30,635 bases of DNA, from the NCBI RefSeq assembly GCF_036311985.1, contig NZ_JAZDCJ010000063.1, one strand, 5' to 3'. Source of the stretch: JAZDCJ01 sp036311985. Its GTDB lineage: Bacteria; Actinomycetota; Actinomycetes; Actinomycetales; Micrococcaceae. Under the pieces are notes generated by a model that was not told the DNA's origin, ran no database searches, and saw only the letters and a list, made by a program, of their open reading frames with translations. Both the position numbers and the translations under genes were made by a program. Shown piece after piece: positions 1 to 10,952 of the stretch (the stretch's first letter is position 1; each line of letters opens with the position of its first letter).

Positions 1-170
1 CTGTTGTTTGAGAACTCAATAGTGTGCCATGTTTGTTGACACCGATTTTTGTATTGGTGAATGGCTTTTCTGGTGCCACCCCCGTGGTGCTGGGAGGGTT
101 TTTTGCCGGGATTTTTTGACTTGGTGCAGCTGGGTCCGCATTTTCCTGTGGGTTTGGTTGTGTCTGTATT
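1..170 (+). promoter_or_regulatory. rRNA operon leader with boxA-like element and 16S processing arm
   Basis: The first 31 bases contain the actinobacterial leader signature TTTGAGAACTCAATAG (boxA-like, rRNA antitermination). A related copy precedes 23S at 2121-2137. Bases 21-31 are the exact reverse complement of 1937-1947, and bases 1-6 of 1962-1967, so this arm can pair across 16S to form the precursor stem cut by RNase III. No convincing -35/-10 pair is visible, so the operon promoter probably lies upstream of the window. The rest of the leader (32-170) is T/G-rich and has no credible gene; the 64-codon frame over it runs into 16S and is a chance reading. Confidence 0.75.
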
Positions 171-1704
<1,534 letters not shown>

Positions 1705-1936
1705 AGCAGCTAGCACTTGTCCGCCGGGGATGCATGTCCTTTGGTGGTGGTGTTCAGTGTTTGCCCGTTGCCGCCACGGATGTTGGTGGGCGGGCGCTCA
1801 TGGGTGGAATGTCGATGAATCGTGGCCTGGGATCTTGCTGGTCCCCTGTTCGTGAGTACGCCTGGTCCGTGTGCCCCCTTTTTGTGGGGTGTGTGGGTGG
1901 GGTGGGAAAGCGGTGGGGGGTTGGTGGTCCCGGGTC

Positions 1937-1967
1937 CATGGCACACTGTTGGGCCCTGAAGCAACAG
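1937..1967 (+). promoter_or_regulatory. 3' arm of the 16S precursor processing stem
   Basis: CATGGCACACT (1937-1947) and CAACAG (1962-1967) are exact reverse complements of 21-31 and 1-6 in the leader. The central part pairs partially. The geometry (both arms 31 nt, one on each side of 16S) is what is expected of the RNase III stem that releases pre-16S. Confidence 0.75.
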
Positions 1968-2112
1968 GCGCCCTGCCTGAGCCGGTGTTCGTGCCGGGGG
2001 GTGGGTGGTTGTTGTTTTCCCGCGCATGGCCTAAGCCGGCCCCGTATCGTCCTTGTTTCCCAGTGTTGTGCTGGTGTTGCGGGGGTGGGGGGTTGGTGGT
2101 GGGTGTGATGGG

Positions 2113-2148
2113 GGTTGTTGTTTGGGAACTGCATAGTGGACGCGAGCA
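2113..2148 (+). promoter_or_regulatory. boxA-like element and 5' arm of the 23S processing stem
   Basis: GGTTGTTGTTT (2113-2123) is the exact complement of 5488-5498, and GCATAGTGGACG (2131-2142) is the exact complement of 5469-5480. Together the arms form a long imperfect helix enclosing 23S. The embedded TTTGGGAACTGCATAG resembles the leader boxA-like sequence at 8-22, so antitermination and processing signals coincide at both large rRNAs. Confidence 0.75.
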
Positions 2149-2301
2149 TCTTGTATGCCATCGCCTTCGGGGTTTTGTCCCTGTGGGTGGTGGAGTGCAA
2201 TAGCAATTTCTTTGATGATGGAAGACCCTGTCCGCCCCGGTGTGGGTGGGCGTGGTTTTCTCGATTGTTCGTAAGTAAGTGCTCTTGCTTGGCCTGTTTG
2301 T

Positions 2302-5435
<3,134 letters not shown>

Positions 5436-5461
5436 AAACACCACACCACGTGTGTGGCAAG

Positions 5462-5498
5462 CATGCTGCGTCCACTATGCGGTACCGAAACAACAACC
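5462..5498 (+). promoter_or_regulatory. 3' arm of the 23S processing stem in the 23S-5S spacer
   Basis: CGTCCACTATGC (5469-5480) and AAACAACAACC (5488-5498) are reverse complements of the boxA/23S leader arm at 2113-2142. The remaining 23S-5S spacer (5436-5591) contains no gene. Confidence 0.75.
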
Positions 5499-5591
5499 AG
5501 TTTCGCTACAATCAAATAGAACCACTGTCACGGAAACAACCACGTGACCCACAAGATTTCCCACCCCCACCACGGGGGTCGCGGAGCAAGG

Positions 5592-5710
5592 GTTACGGCG
5601 GTCATAGCGTGGGGGAAACGCCCGGTCCCATACCGAACCCGGAAGCTAAGACCCACAGCGCCGATGGTACTGCACTCGGGAGGGTGTGGGAGAGTAGGAC
5701 ACCGCCGGAC
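5592..5710 (+). rRNA. rrf: 5S ribosomal RNA
   Basis: The stretch has the conserved 5S core GGTCATAGCG, ACGCCCGGTCCCATACCGAA, CCGGAAGCTAAG and GATGGTACTGC, and ends in GGGAGAGTAGGACACCGCCG. The ends GTTACGGCGGT and ACCGCCGGAC pair to form helix I, giving about 119 nt. It lies about 156 bases after 23S in the standard bacterial order. Confidence 0.95.
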
Positions 5711-5720
5711 AACCATTACC

Positions 5721-5757
5721 AGGACCCCCAACCTCACGGCTGGGGGTCCTGACGTTT
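5721..5757 (+). terminator. Intrinsic terminator of the rRNA operon
   Basis: AGGACCCCCA (5721-5730) and TGGGGGTCCT (5741-5750) form a perfect 10-bp GC-rich stem with a 10-nt loop. It is followed by GACGTTT, a weak T tract as often seen in high-GC genomes. It lies 10 bases after 5S. Confidence 0.85.
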
Positions 5758-5789
5758 AAGCGTCAGAATCGGGCGGAGCTCCGCTCGAC

Positions 5790-5830
5790 TAAGATTGAAT
5801 GAGTCGCAGAACGGGCCGACGGCTCGGCCC
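5790..5830 (+). promoter_or_regulatory. Possible promoter and leader hairpin of the TPR gene
   Basis: TAAGAT at 5790-5795 fits the actinobacterial -10 pattern TAnnnT, but no good -35 is seen. Downstream, GGGCCGA (5813-5819) and TCGGCCC (5824-5830) form a 7-bp hairpin with a CGGC loop inside the likely 5' leader. A 12-bp palindrome GCGGAGCTCCGC lies just upstream at 5773-5784 and could be an operator. All of this is inference from pattern only. Confidence 0.3.
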
Positions 5831-5886
5831 CATCAGTAACACCACCCAGGCGTGCCATCCGCGCGTCTCAGAGAGGAACGGCCACA

Positions 5887-7890
5887 GTGGCTGACGAGCA
5901 GCAGTCTTCCCGCGGAGATCGACCCCGCAAGCACAACAACCACGAGAAGGGCGGCGAGCGCCGCGAGGGTGGTTTCCGTGGTGGCAACGATCGCCGCGAA
6001 GGTGGCTACCAGGGCGGCCAGCGTCGTGAGGGCGGCTACCAGGGTGGTGAGCGCCGTGAAGGTGGTTTCCGCGGTGGGAACGATCGCCGTGAGGGCGGCT
6101 ACCAGGGTGGTGAGCGCCGCGAGGGTGGTTTCCGTGGTGGGAACGATCGCCGTGAGGGCGGCTACCAGGGTGGTGAGCGCCGCGAGGGTGGTTTCCGTGG
6201 TGGCAACGACCGCCGTGAGGGCGGCTACCAGGGTGGTGAGCGCCGTGAAGGTGGTTTCCGTGGTGGCAACGACCGCCGTGAGGGCGGCTACCAGGGCGGC
6301 CAGCGTCGTGAGGGCGGCTACCAGGGCGGCCAGCGTCGTGAGGGTGGCTACCAGGGTGGTGAGCGCCGTGAAGGTGGTTTCCGCGGTGGTAACGACGGCC
6401 GCGAGGGTGGCTACCAGGGTGGGGACCGCCGCGAGGGTGGTTTCCGTGGTGGCAACGATCGCCGTGAGGGTGGCTCCCAGGGTGGTGCGCGTCGCGAGGG
6501 TGGTTTCCGTGGTGGCAACGATCGCCGTGAGGGCGGCTACCAGGGCGGCCAGCGTCGTGAGGGCGGCTACCAGGGTGGTGAGCGCCGTGAAGGTGGCTTC
6601 CGCGGTGGCAACGACCGCCGTGAAGGTGGTTTCCGCGGTGGCAACGACCGCCGCGAAGGTGGATACCGCGGTGGCAATGATCGACGTGAAGGTGGCTACC
6701 AGGGCGGCCAGCGTCGTGAAGGCGGATACCGCGGCGGCGACGAACGCCGGAGCGCGCCCTCCCGTGGCGCGGGCGACAAGCCCCGTGGCGGGCGCCCTGC
6801 CGATCGCGAGCAGTCCTTCCCCCGGCCGGACCGCGACGAGGCTCGCCCGCACAACCCGGCGGATCTGCGCATCGCCAACCGCGGTGACCGCGGACGTTCG
6901 CCCGAGATCGACGACGACGTCACGGGCAAGGAGCTCGACCGCATCACGAAGGCCGAGCTGCGCTACCTGGACGACAAGAACAACGAATGGGTCTCCAAGC
7001 ACCTGGTGATGGCCGGGCGCCTGATCGACCTCGACCCAGAGCTCGCCTACGACCACGCCCTGGCGGCCAGCCGCCGCGGAGGCCGCGTGGCCGTCGTGCG
7101 CGAGGCCGTCGGCCTGACCGCCTACGCGGCCGGCAAGTACGCGGATGCCCTGCGGGAGTTCCGGACCTTCCGCCGCATCAGCGGATCGAACATCCACTTG
7201 CCGATCATGGCCGATTGCGAGCGCGGCCTCGGCAAGCCGGAGAAGGCCCTCGAGACGGCGCGGAGCGAGGAGGCCGCGGCCCTCGACGTTCCGGCCCGCG
7301 TCGAGATGGCGATCGTCGCCTCGGGTGCGCAGACCGATCTCGGCCATCTCGAGGAGGCCCTCGAGGAGCTGCGCATCCCGCAACTCGACATCAACCGCGC
7401 CTTCTCCTTCAGCCCGCGGCTCTTCGCGGTCTACGCCGACGCCCTCGAGGCCGTCGGCAAGGACGAGGAGGCGGCCTTGTGGCGCCGGCAGATCGTCATC
7501 GCCGAGAGCGCGCTCGGCGTGGGCGAGTTCGCGGATCCCGAGATCATGGACCTCGGGGAGGACGACGACGAGCCCGTCGAGAAGCCCCGCGCCAAGGACG
7601 TCGTCCTTCCGGCCGGCCAGGAAGAGGGCATCGACGCCGAGGACGGCCTGTACGAGGGCGCTGACGAGCAGGACGCCGGTGAGGGCGCGGACGGCGCGGA
7701 CCAGGACAACTCCGGGGACATCCCCGGCGATGCCGCTGACCCCGACACGGACGCGGACGACGTGGAGTCGGACGACTTCCTCGACGCCGGCAGCGAGCTC
7801 GACGTCGACGGCAGCGCCGACGAGGCCGAGGCGCTGGACACCGGTGACGAGACGCAGGATGCCGCTGCCCGCGACGGATCGGAGCAGTAG
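5887..7890 (+). CDS. TPR protein with N-terminal Gly/Arg-rich repeats and acidic tail
   Basis: The GTG start at 5887 is preceded by GAGAGGA at 5871-5877. The 667-residue product has four parts. Residues 1-26 are a short basic start. Residues 27-288 are 25 tandem 10/11-residue repeats, mainly of the types EGGFRGGNDRR and EGGYQGG(Q/E)RR. Residues about 340-545 are a helical, TPR-like domain (for example AAGKYADALREFRTFRRI and GLGKPEKALETA). Residues about 556-667 are a tail dominated by Asp, Glu, Gly and Ala. There is no signal peptide or membrane segment. By position it corresponds to the TPR-type protein Rv1691 that precedes the HAD-tlyA-NAD kinase-recN block in mycobacteria. RGG-like repeats generally bind RNA or drive self-association, so an RNA- or ribosome-linked role is plausible but unproven. 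The next gene starts 6 bases after its stop. Confidence 0.9.
   Translation: MADEQQSSRGDRPRKHNNHEKGGERREGGFRGGNDRREGGYQGGQRREGGYQGGERREGGFRGGNDRREGGYQGGERREGGFRGGNDRREGGYQGGERREGGFRGGNDRREGGYQGGERREGGFRGGNDRREGGYQGGQRREGGYQGGQRREGGYQGGERREGGFRGGNDGREGGYQGGDRREGGFRGGNDRREGGSQGGARREGGFRGGNDRREGGYQGGQRREGGYQGGERREGGFRGGNDRREGGFRGGNDRREGGYRGGNDRREGGYQGGQRREGGYRGGDERRSAPSRGAGDKPRGGRPADREQSFPRPDRDEARPHNPADLRIANRGDRGRSPEIDDDVTGKELDRITKAELRYLDDKNNEWVSKHLVMAGRLIDLDPELAYDHALAASRRGGRVAVVREAVGLTAYAAGKYADALREFRTFRRISGSNIHLPIMADCERGLGKPEKALETARSEEAAALDVPARVEMAIVASGAQTDLGHLEEALEELRIPQLDINRAFSFSPRLFAVYADALEAVGKDEEAALWRRQIVIAESALGVGEFADPEIMDLGEDDDEPVEKPRAKDVVLPAGQEEGIDAEDGLYEGADEQDAGEGADGADQDNSGDIPGDAADPDTDADDVESDDFLDAGSELDVDGSADEAEALDTGDETQDAAARDGSEQ
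5965..6750 (+). repeat. In-frame tandem repeat array, 25 units of 30/33 bp
   Basis: Thirteen 30-bp and twelve 33-bp units encode the Gly/Arg repeats of the TPR protein. The two main unit types, FRGGNDRR and YQGGxRR, largely alternate. Third-position differences (GGT/GGC, CGC/CGT, GAG/GAA) show that units are not all identical, though several neighbouring pairs are nearly identical, which suggests unequal crossing-over or slippage. The array keeps long open frames in other frames and on the opposite strand; these are side effects of the repeat. Confidence 0.95.
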
Positions 7891-7896
7891 CGCCCG

Positions 7897-8904
7897 ATGA
7901 CGACGACGCCCCTGCTGATTTCCTCCTACGACGCGGTCCTCTCCGACCTCGACGGAGTGGTCTACGCCGGCGCGGGCGCCGTGCCCGAAGCGGTGCCTGC
8001 GCTGCGCGGACTGCACGGGCACGGCGTCGCGCTCGCCTACATCACCAACAACGCGTCCCGCTCGCCCGAACAGGTCGCGGAGCACTTGTGCGGCCTGGGC
8101 GCGCCCGCGACGGCCGGCCAGGTCTTCGGCTCCGCGGCCGCGGGCAGCGAGCTCCTGGCCGGATTGATCGCACCGGGCGCGCCCGTCCTCGTGGTCGGGA
8201 GCGGATACCTGCGTTCCTGCGTCGAGTCGCGGGGCTTCCGCGTGGTGGACTCGGCGGCGGATGCGCCGGCCGCCGTCATCCAGGGCTTCGATCCCACTCT
8301 CGGCTGGACGGACCTGGCCGAGGCCGCGTACGCGATCCAGCGCGGGGCGGCGTGGGTCGCGACCAATACGGACCTGACGATTCCGCGCGCGGAGGGCATC
8401 GCCCCCGGCAACGGCTCGCTCGTCGATGCCGTCGCCAACGCGACGGGGGCCGTGCCGCTCGTCGCCGGCAAGCCCGAGCCGCTCCTGTTCGAACGCGCCG
8501 CGCGGACCCTCGGCGCGGACCGCCCGCTCGTCGTGGGCGACCGTCTGGACACCGACATCCTGGGTGGCAACCGCGCGGGCTTCGCGACGGCTTCCATCCT
8601 CACGGGCATCGACGGCACCGCCGAGATCCTGGGCGCCGCGGCCGCAGAACGCCCGAGATACATCCTCGGCAACCTGGCCGGGCTCTACGAGCCCTACCCG
8701 GCCTTGGAGCACGACGCCGGAGCCCACCGCTGCGGCGGGGCGTCGGCCCGCGTCGTCGATGGGACCGTGACGGTCGCGGGCGTCGAGGACGACCTTGACG
8801 CGTGGCGCGCCGCGTGCGCGGCGTGGTGGGCGGCCACCCCCGAGGCGGCCTCGCGCACGCGTCCGGACCTCGTGTTCTCGGGGGCGTCCGGGGGAAGCCG
8901 ATGA
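7897..8904 (+). CDS. HAD-superfamily IIA phosphatase (NagD-like)
   Basis: The 335-residue protein is a HAD hydrolase of the NagD/4-nitrophenylphosphatase type. Motif I is DLDGVVY at residues 17-23 (nucleophile Asp17, general acid Asp19), motif II is the Thr of TNNASR near residue 49, the motif III lysine is in GKPEP near residue 190, and motif IV is GDRLDTDILGGNRAG starting near residue 214. The cap sits between motifs II and III, as in class IIA. The family removes phosphate from small metabolites; the substrate cannot be read from sequence. A C-terminal extension of about 60 residues follows the HAD fold, as in Rv1692, its positional counterpart. Its stop overlaps the start of the next small gene (ATGA at 8901-8904), so the two are probably translationally coupled. 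Confidence 0.9.
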   Translation: MTTTPLLISSYDAVLSDLDGVVYAGAGAVPEAVPALRGLHGHGVALAYITNNASRSPEQVAEHLCGLGAPATAGQVFGSAAAGSELLAGLIAPGAPVLVVGSGYLRSCVESRGFRVVDSAADAPAAVIQGFDPTLGWTDLAEAAYAIQRGAAWVATNTDLTIPRAEGIAPGNGSLVDAVANATGAVPLVAGKPEPLLFERAARTLGADRPLVVGDRLDTDILGGNRAGFATASILTGIDGTAEILGAAAAERPRYILGNLAGLYEPYPALEHDAGAHRCGGASARVVDGTVTVAGVEDDLDAWRAACAAWWAATPEAASRTRPDLVFSGASGGSR

Positions 8905-9095
8905 CGTCCGACCGGCCCGAGGTGCCCGAGGTCGACTGGCCCGAGGTGCCCGCCCCGACCGGCAACGCCGATGTCGACGCGGCCCTGGGCGAGCTGGGCC
9001 GGCTGCCGGGGCTGCCCGTGGGGGCGCATCAGGAGGTCTTCGAAGCCGTCCACGACGCCCTGCGGGCCGCCCTGGACGCGGACGGGGAGCGCTAG
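8901..9095 (+). CDS. Small conserved hypothetical protein (Rv1693-like position)
   Basis: This 64-residue protein starts at the ATG inside the ATGA overlap with the HAD gene and stops one base before the tlyA GTG. The N-terminal third is rich in Pro, Glu, Val and Asp (EVPEVDWPEVPAP). The rest predicts helices (DVDAALGELGRLPGL and HQEVFEAVHDALRAALDA). No catalytic motif, signal peptide or membrane segment is seen. A similar-sized unknown gene (Rv1693) sits between the HAD phosphatase and tlyA in mycobacteria, so the short frame is probably real and conserved. It may be a partner or adaptor of TlyA; that is inference from position only. Confidence 0.75.
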   Translation: MTSDRPEVPEVDWPEVPAPTGNADVDAALGELGRLPGLPVGAHQEVFEAVHDALRAALDADGER

Positions 9096-9893
9096 GTGGC
9101 CCGGCTGGACGCCGAACTCGTCGCGCGCGGCCTGGCGCGGTCCCGGACGCAGGCCGCCGCGCTCGTCGCCGGGGGACGGGTCCTCCTCGACGGGGCCCCG
9201 GCGGCCAAGGCGTCCCGTCCCGTCGCCGAGGGCCAACGCCTCGAGGTCCTGCCGGCGGAGGGCGCCGAGTACGTGAGCCGCGCGGGCCACAAGCTCGCCG
9301 GCGCGCTCGACGCCTTCGACGACGTCGTCGTCCGGGGCCGCCGCTGCCTCGACGCCGGCGCCTCGACGGGCGGATTCACCCAGGTGCTGCTGCTGCGCGG
9401 GGCGGCATCCGTGGCCGCCGTCGACGTCGGCCACGGCCAGCTCGTGGACGAGCTGCGCCGGGACCCGCGGGTCGACGTCCGCGAGGGCTACAACGTGCGC
9501 CATCTCGAGGCCGCCGACCTCGGTGGCCCGGTCGACCTCGTCGTGGCCGACCTCTCCTTCATTTCCCTCACCCTGGTCATGGCGCCCCTGGCCGCCGCGA
9601 CGCGCCCGGGCGGCGACCTCGTCCTCATGGTCAAGCCGCAGTTCGAGGTGGGCCGCGAGAACCTCTCCCGCACCGGCGTCGTCACCGACCCGGGCTGGCG
9701 CCGCCGAGCCGTCGAAGCGGTGATCGACTCGGCCCGGAGCGCGGGCCTGGCCCTCCGCGGGCTCGCGCGCAGCCCCTTGCCGGGGCAGGACGGCAACGCC
9801 GAGTTCTTCCTCCGCCTCCGTGTCCCGGACCCCGGCGGCCCTCCACAGCCGGACGCCTTCCCCGCCGTTCTCGACGAGGTTGACTATTCTTGA
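9096..9893 (+). CDS. tlyA: TlyA family 2'-O-ribose rRNA methyltransferase
   Basis: The 265-residue protein has an S4 RNA-binding domain at residues 3-60 (RLDAELVARGLARSRTQAAALV, then RVLLDG) followed by an FtsJ-like Rossmann methyltransferase. YVSRAGHKLAGAL carries Lys66, DAGASTGGF (86-94) is the SAM-binding motif, ADLSFISL carries Asp152, and MVKPQFEVG carries Lys180, giving the K-D-K pattern of 2'-O methyltransferases. In mycobacteria TlyA methylates C1409 of 16S and C1920 of 23S rRNA and makes ribosomes sensitive to capreomycin. The GTG start directly abuts the previous stop (TAG then GTG), so translation is likely coupled. The family has also been called a hemolysin, but the motifs support rRNA methylation. 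Confidence 0.92.
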   Translation: MARLDAELVARGLARSRTQAAALVAGGRVLLDGAPAAKASRPVAEGQRLEVLPAEGAEYVSRAGHKLAGALDAFDDVVVRGRRCLDAGASTGGFTQVLLLRGAASVAAVDVGHGQLVDELRRDPRVDVREGYNVRHLEAADLGGPVDLVVADLSFISLTLVMAPLAAATRPGGDLVLMVKPQFEVGRENLSRTGVVTDPGWRRRAVEAVIDSARSAGLALRGLARSPLPGQDGNAEFFLRLRVPDPGGPPQPDAFPAVLDEVDYS

Positions 9894-9944
9894 TCACGGG
9901 CCCGGGCATCCGGGCCACGCCCGGAACGCCGACGGAAGGAACTC
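9885..9944 (+). promoter_or_regulatory. tlyA-NAD kinase spacer with hairpin and possible -10
   Basis: GGCCCGG (9899-9905) and CCGGGCC (9910-9916) form a 7-bp hairpin with a GCAT loop and no T tract. TATTCT at 9885-9890, inside the end of tlyA, fits a -10 box, so the NAD kinase-recN pair may have its own promoter with this hairpin near the transcript start. It could equally attenuate read-through from tlyA. Confidence 0.35.
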
Positions 9945-10952
9945 ATGAGAAGGATCCTCGTCCTGGCCCACACCGGACGCGAAGACTCCCTGCAGGCCAC
10001 CCTCGACACGTGCCTGAGCCTGAGGGCCCACGGGCTGGTCCCGGTCATGCGCCGGCTGGAGCTGCAGAATCTGCGCAATTCCCTCGAGGCGGAGCAGCTC
10101 GAGGTCTCCGTCCTGGGCGAGGACGTCCAGCTCGACGAGATCGACCTCGGCATGGTGCTCGGCGGCGACGGCACGGTCCTGCGCTCGGCCGAACTCGTGC
10201 GCAACTCGAACGTCCCCCTGCTCGGCGTGAACCTCGGCCACGTCGGCTTCCTCGCGGAGAGCGAGCGGACCGACCTGCAGCAGACGGTCGAATGGGTCGT
10301 CAACCGCGAGTACACGGTCGAGGAACGCATGGCGATCGACGTCCAGGTCTGGTTCGGCAACCGCCGCATCGCCCACACCTGGGCGCTCAACGAGGCCGCG
10401 GTCGAGAAGGCCAACCGCGAACGCATGATCGAGGTCGTCATGGAGATCGACGGGCGCCCCATCAGCACGTTCGGCTGCGACGGCATGGTCATGGCCACGC
10501 CCACCGGCTCCACCGCCTACGCCTTCTCCGCCGGCGGCCCCGTGGTGTGGCCGGAGGTGGAGGCGCTCGTCATGGTCCCCATCAGCGCCCACGCGCTCTT
10601 CGCGAAGCCGCTCGTCGTCGCCCCGACCTCGACCATGGCCCTCGAGCTGCTGACCCGCACCGACGCCCAGGCGGTGCTCTGGTGCGACGGCCGGCGCACC
10701 GTGGACCTTCCACCCGGCTCCCGCGTCGAGGTGACGAGGTCGCCGAAGCCCGTGCGGCTGGCACGGGTGAACAAGACGCCCTTCAGTGAGCGCCTCGTCC
10801 GCAAGTTCGAGCTGCCCACGAGCGGCTGGCGCGGTCCCGTCCCGGACAAGGACCGCGAGGCCGACACGACGGCCCTGCCGCTCGTCCCGGCCCCCCTGCA
10901 CGTCGTCGAACCCCGCTACCACCAGCCGCGGACGGAGGAACAGCACCCATGA
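9945..10952 (+). CDS. nadK: NAD kinase
   Basis: The 335-residue protein phosphorylates NAD to NADP in the cytoplasm. The hallmark GGDG motif lies at residues 73-76 in MVLGGDGTVLRSAEL. It is followed by LGVNLGHVGFLAE, the WALNEAAVEK segment and the glycine-rich FGCDGMVMATPTGSTAYAFSAGGP nucleotide-binding region (shown here as landmarks of the family). The ATG at 9945 is preceded by GGAAGGA with good spacing. A C-terminal extension of about 30 residues after the conserved FSERLVRKFELP segment is Pro/His-rich and looks unstructured. The gene overlaps recN by ATGA at 10949-10952, the same pairing (ppnK-recN) as in mycobacteria. Confidence 0.95.
   Translation: MRRILVLAHTGREDSLQATLDTCLSLRAHGLVPVMRRLELQNLRNSLEAEQLEVSVLGEDVQLDEIDLGMVLGGDGTVLRSAELVRNSNVPLLGVNLGHVGFLAESERTDLQQTVEWVVNREYTVEERMAIDVQVWFGNRRIAHTWALNEAAVEKANRERMIEVVMEIDGRPISTFGCDGMVMATPTGSTAYAFSAGGPVVWPEVEALVMVPISAHALFAKPLVVAPTSTMALELLTRTDAQAVLWCDGRRTVDLPPGSRVEVTRSPKPVRLARVNKTPFSERLVRKFELPTSGWRGPVPDKDREADTTALPLVPAPLHVVEPRYHQPRTEEQHP

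Noticed and set aside
1710..2206. Protein genes in the 16S-23S spacer
   Set aside because: The frames run into rRNA, are Pro/His/Thr- or Gly/Cys-rich, lack ribosome sites, and overlap the processing stems.
5965..6750. CRISPR array
   Set aside because: The repeats are contiguous, coding and in frame, with no unique spacers and no cas genes nearby.
5852..7009. 385-codon + strand frame overlapping the repeat array
   Set aside because: Its Val/Ala/Thr/Arg repeats are just the shifted reading of the 30/33-bp array, and it ends inside the TPR gene.
5833..8727. 964-codon open frame on the - strand across the TPR and HAD genes
   Set aside because: It is antisense to two well-supported genes. Its Ala/Thr/Val repeats are the mirror of the Gly/Arg repeat array, and its start has no clear ribosome site. 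High GC and repeat structure explain the openness.
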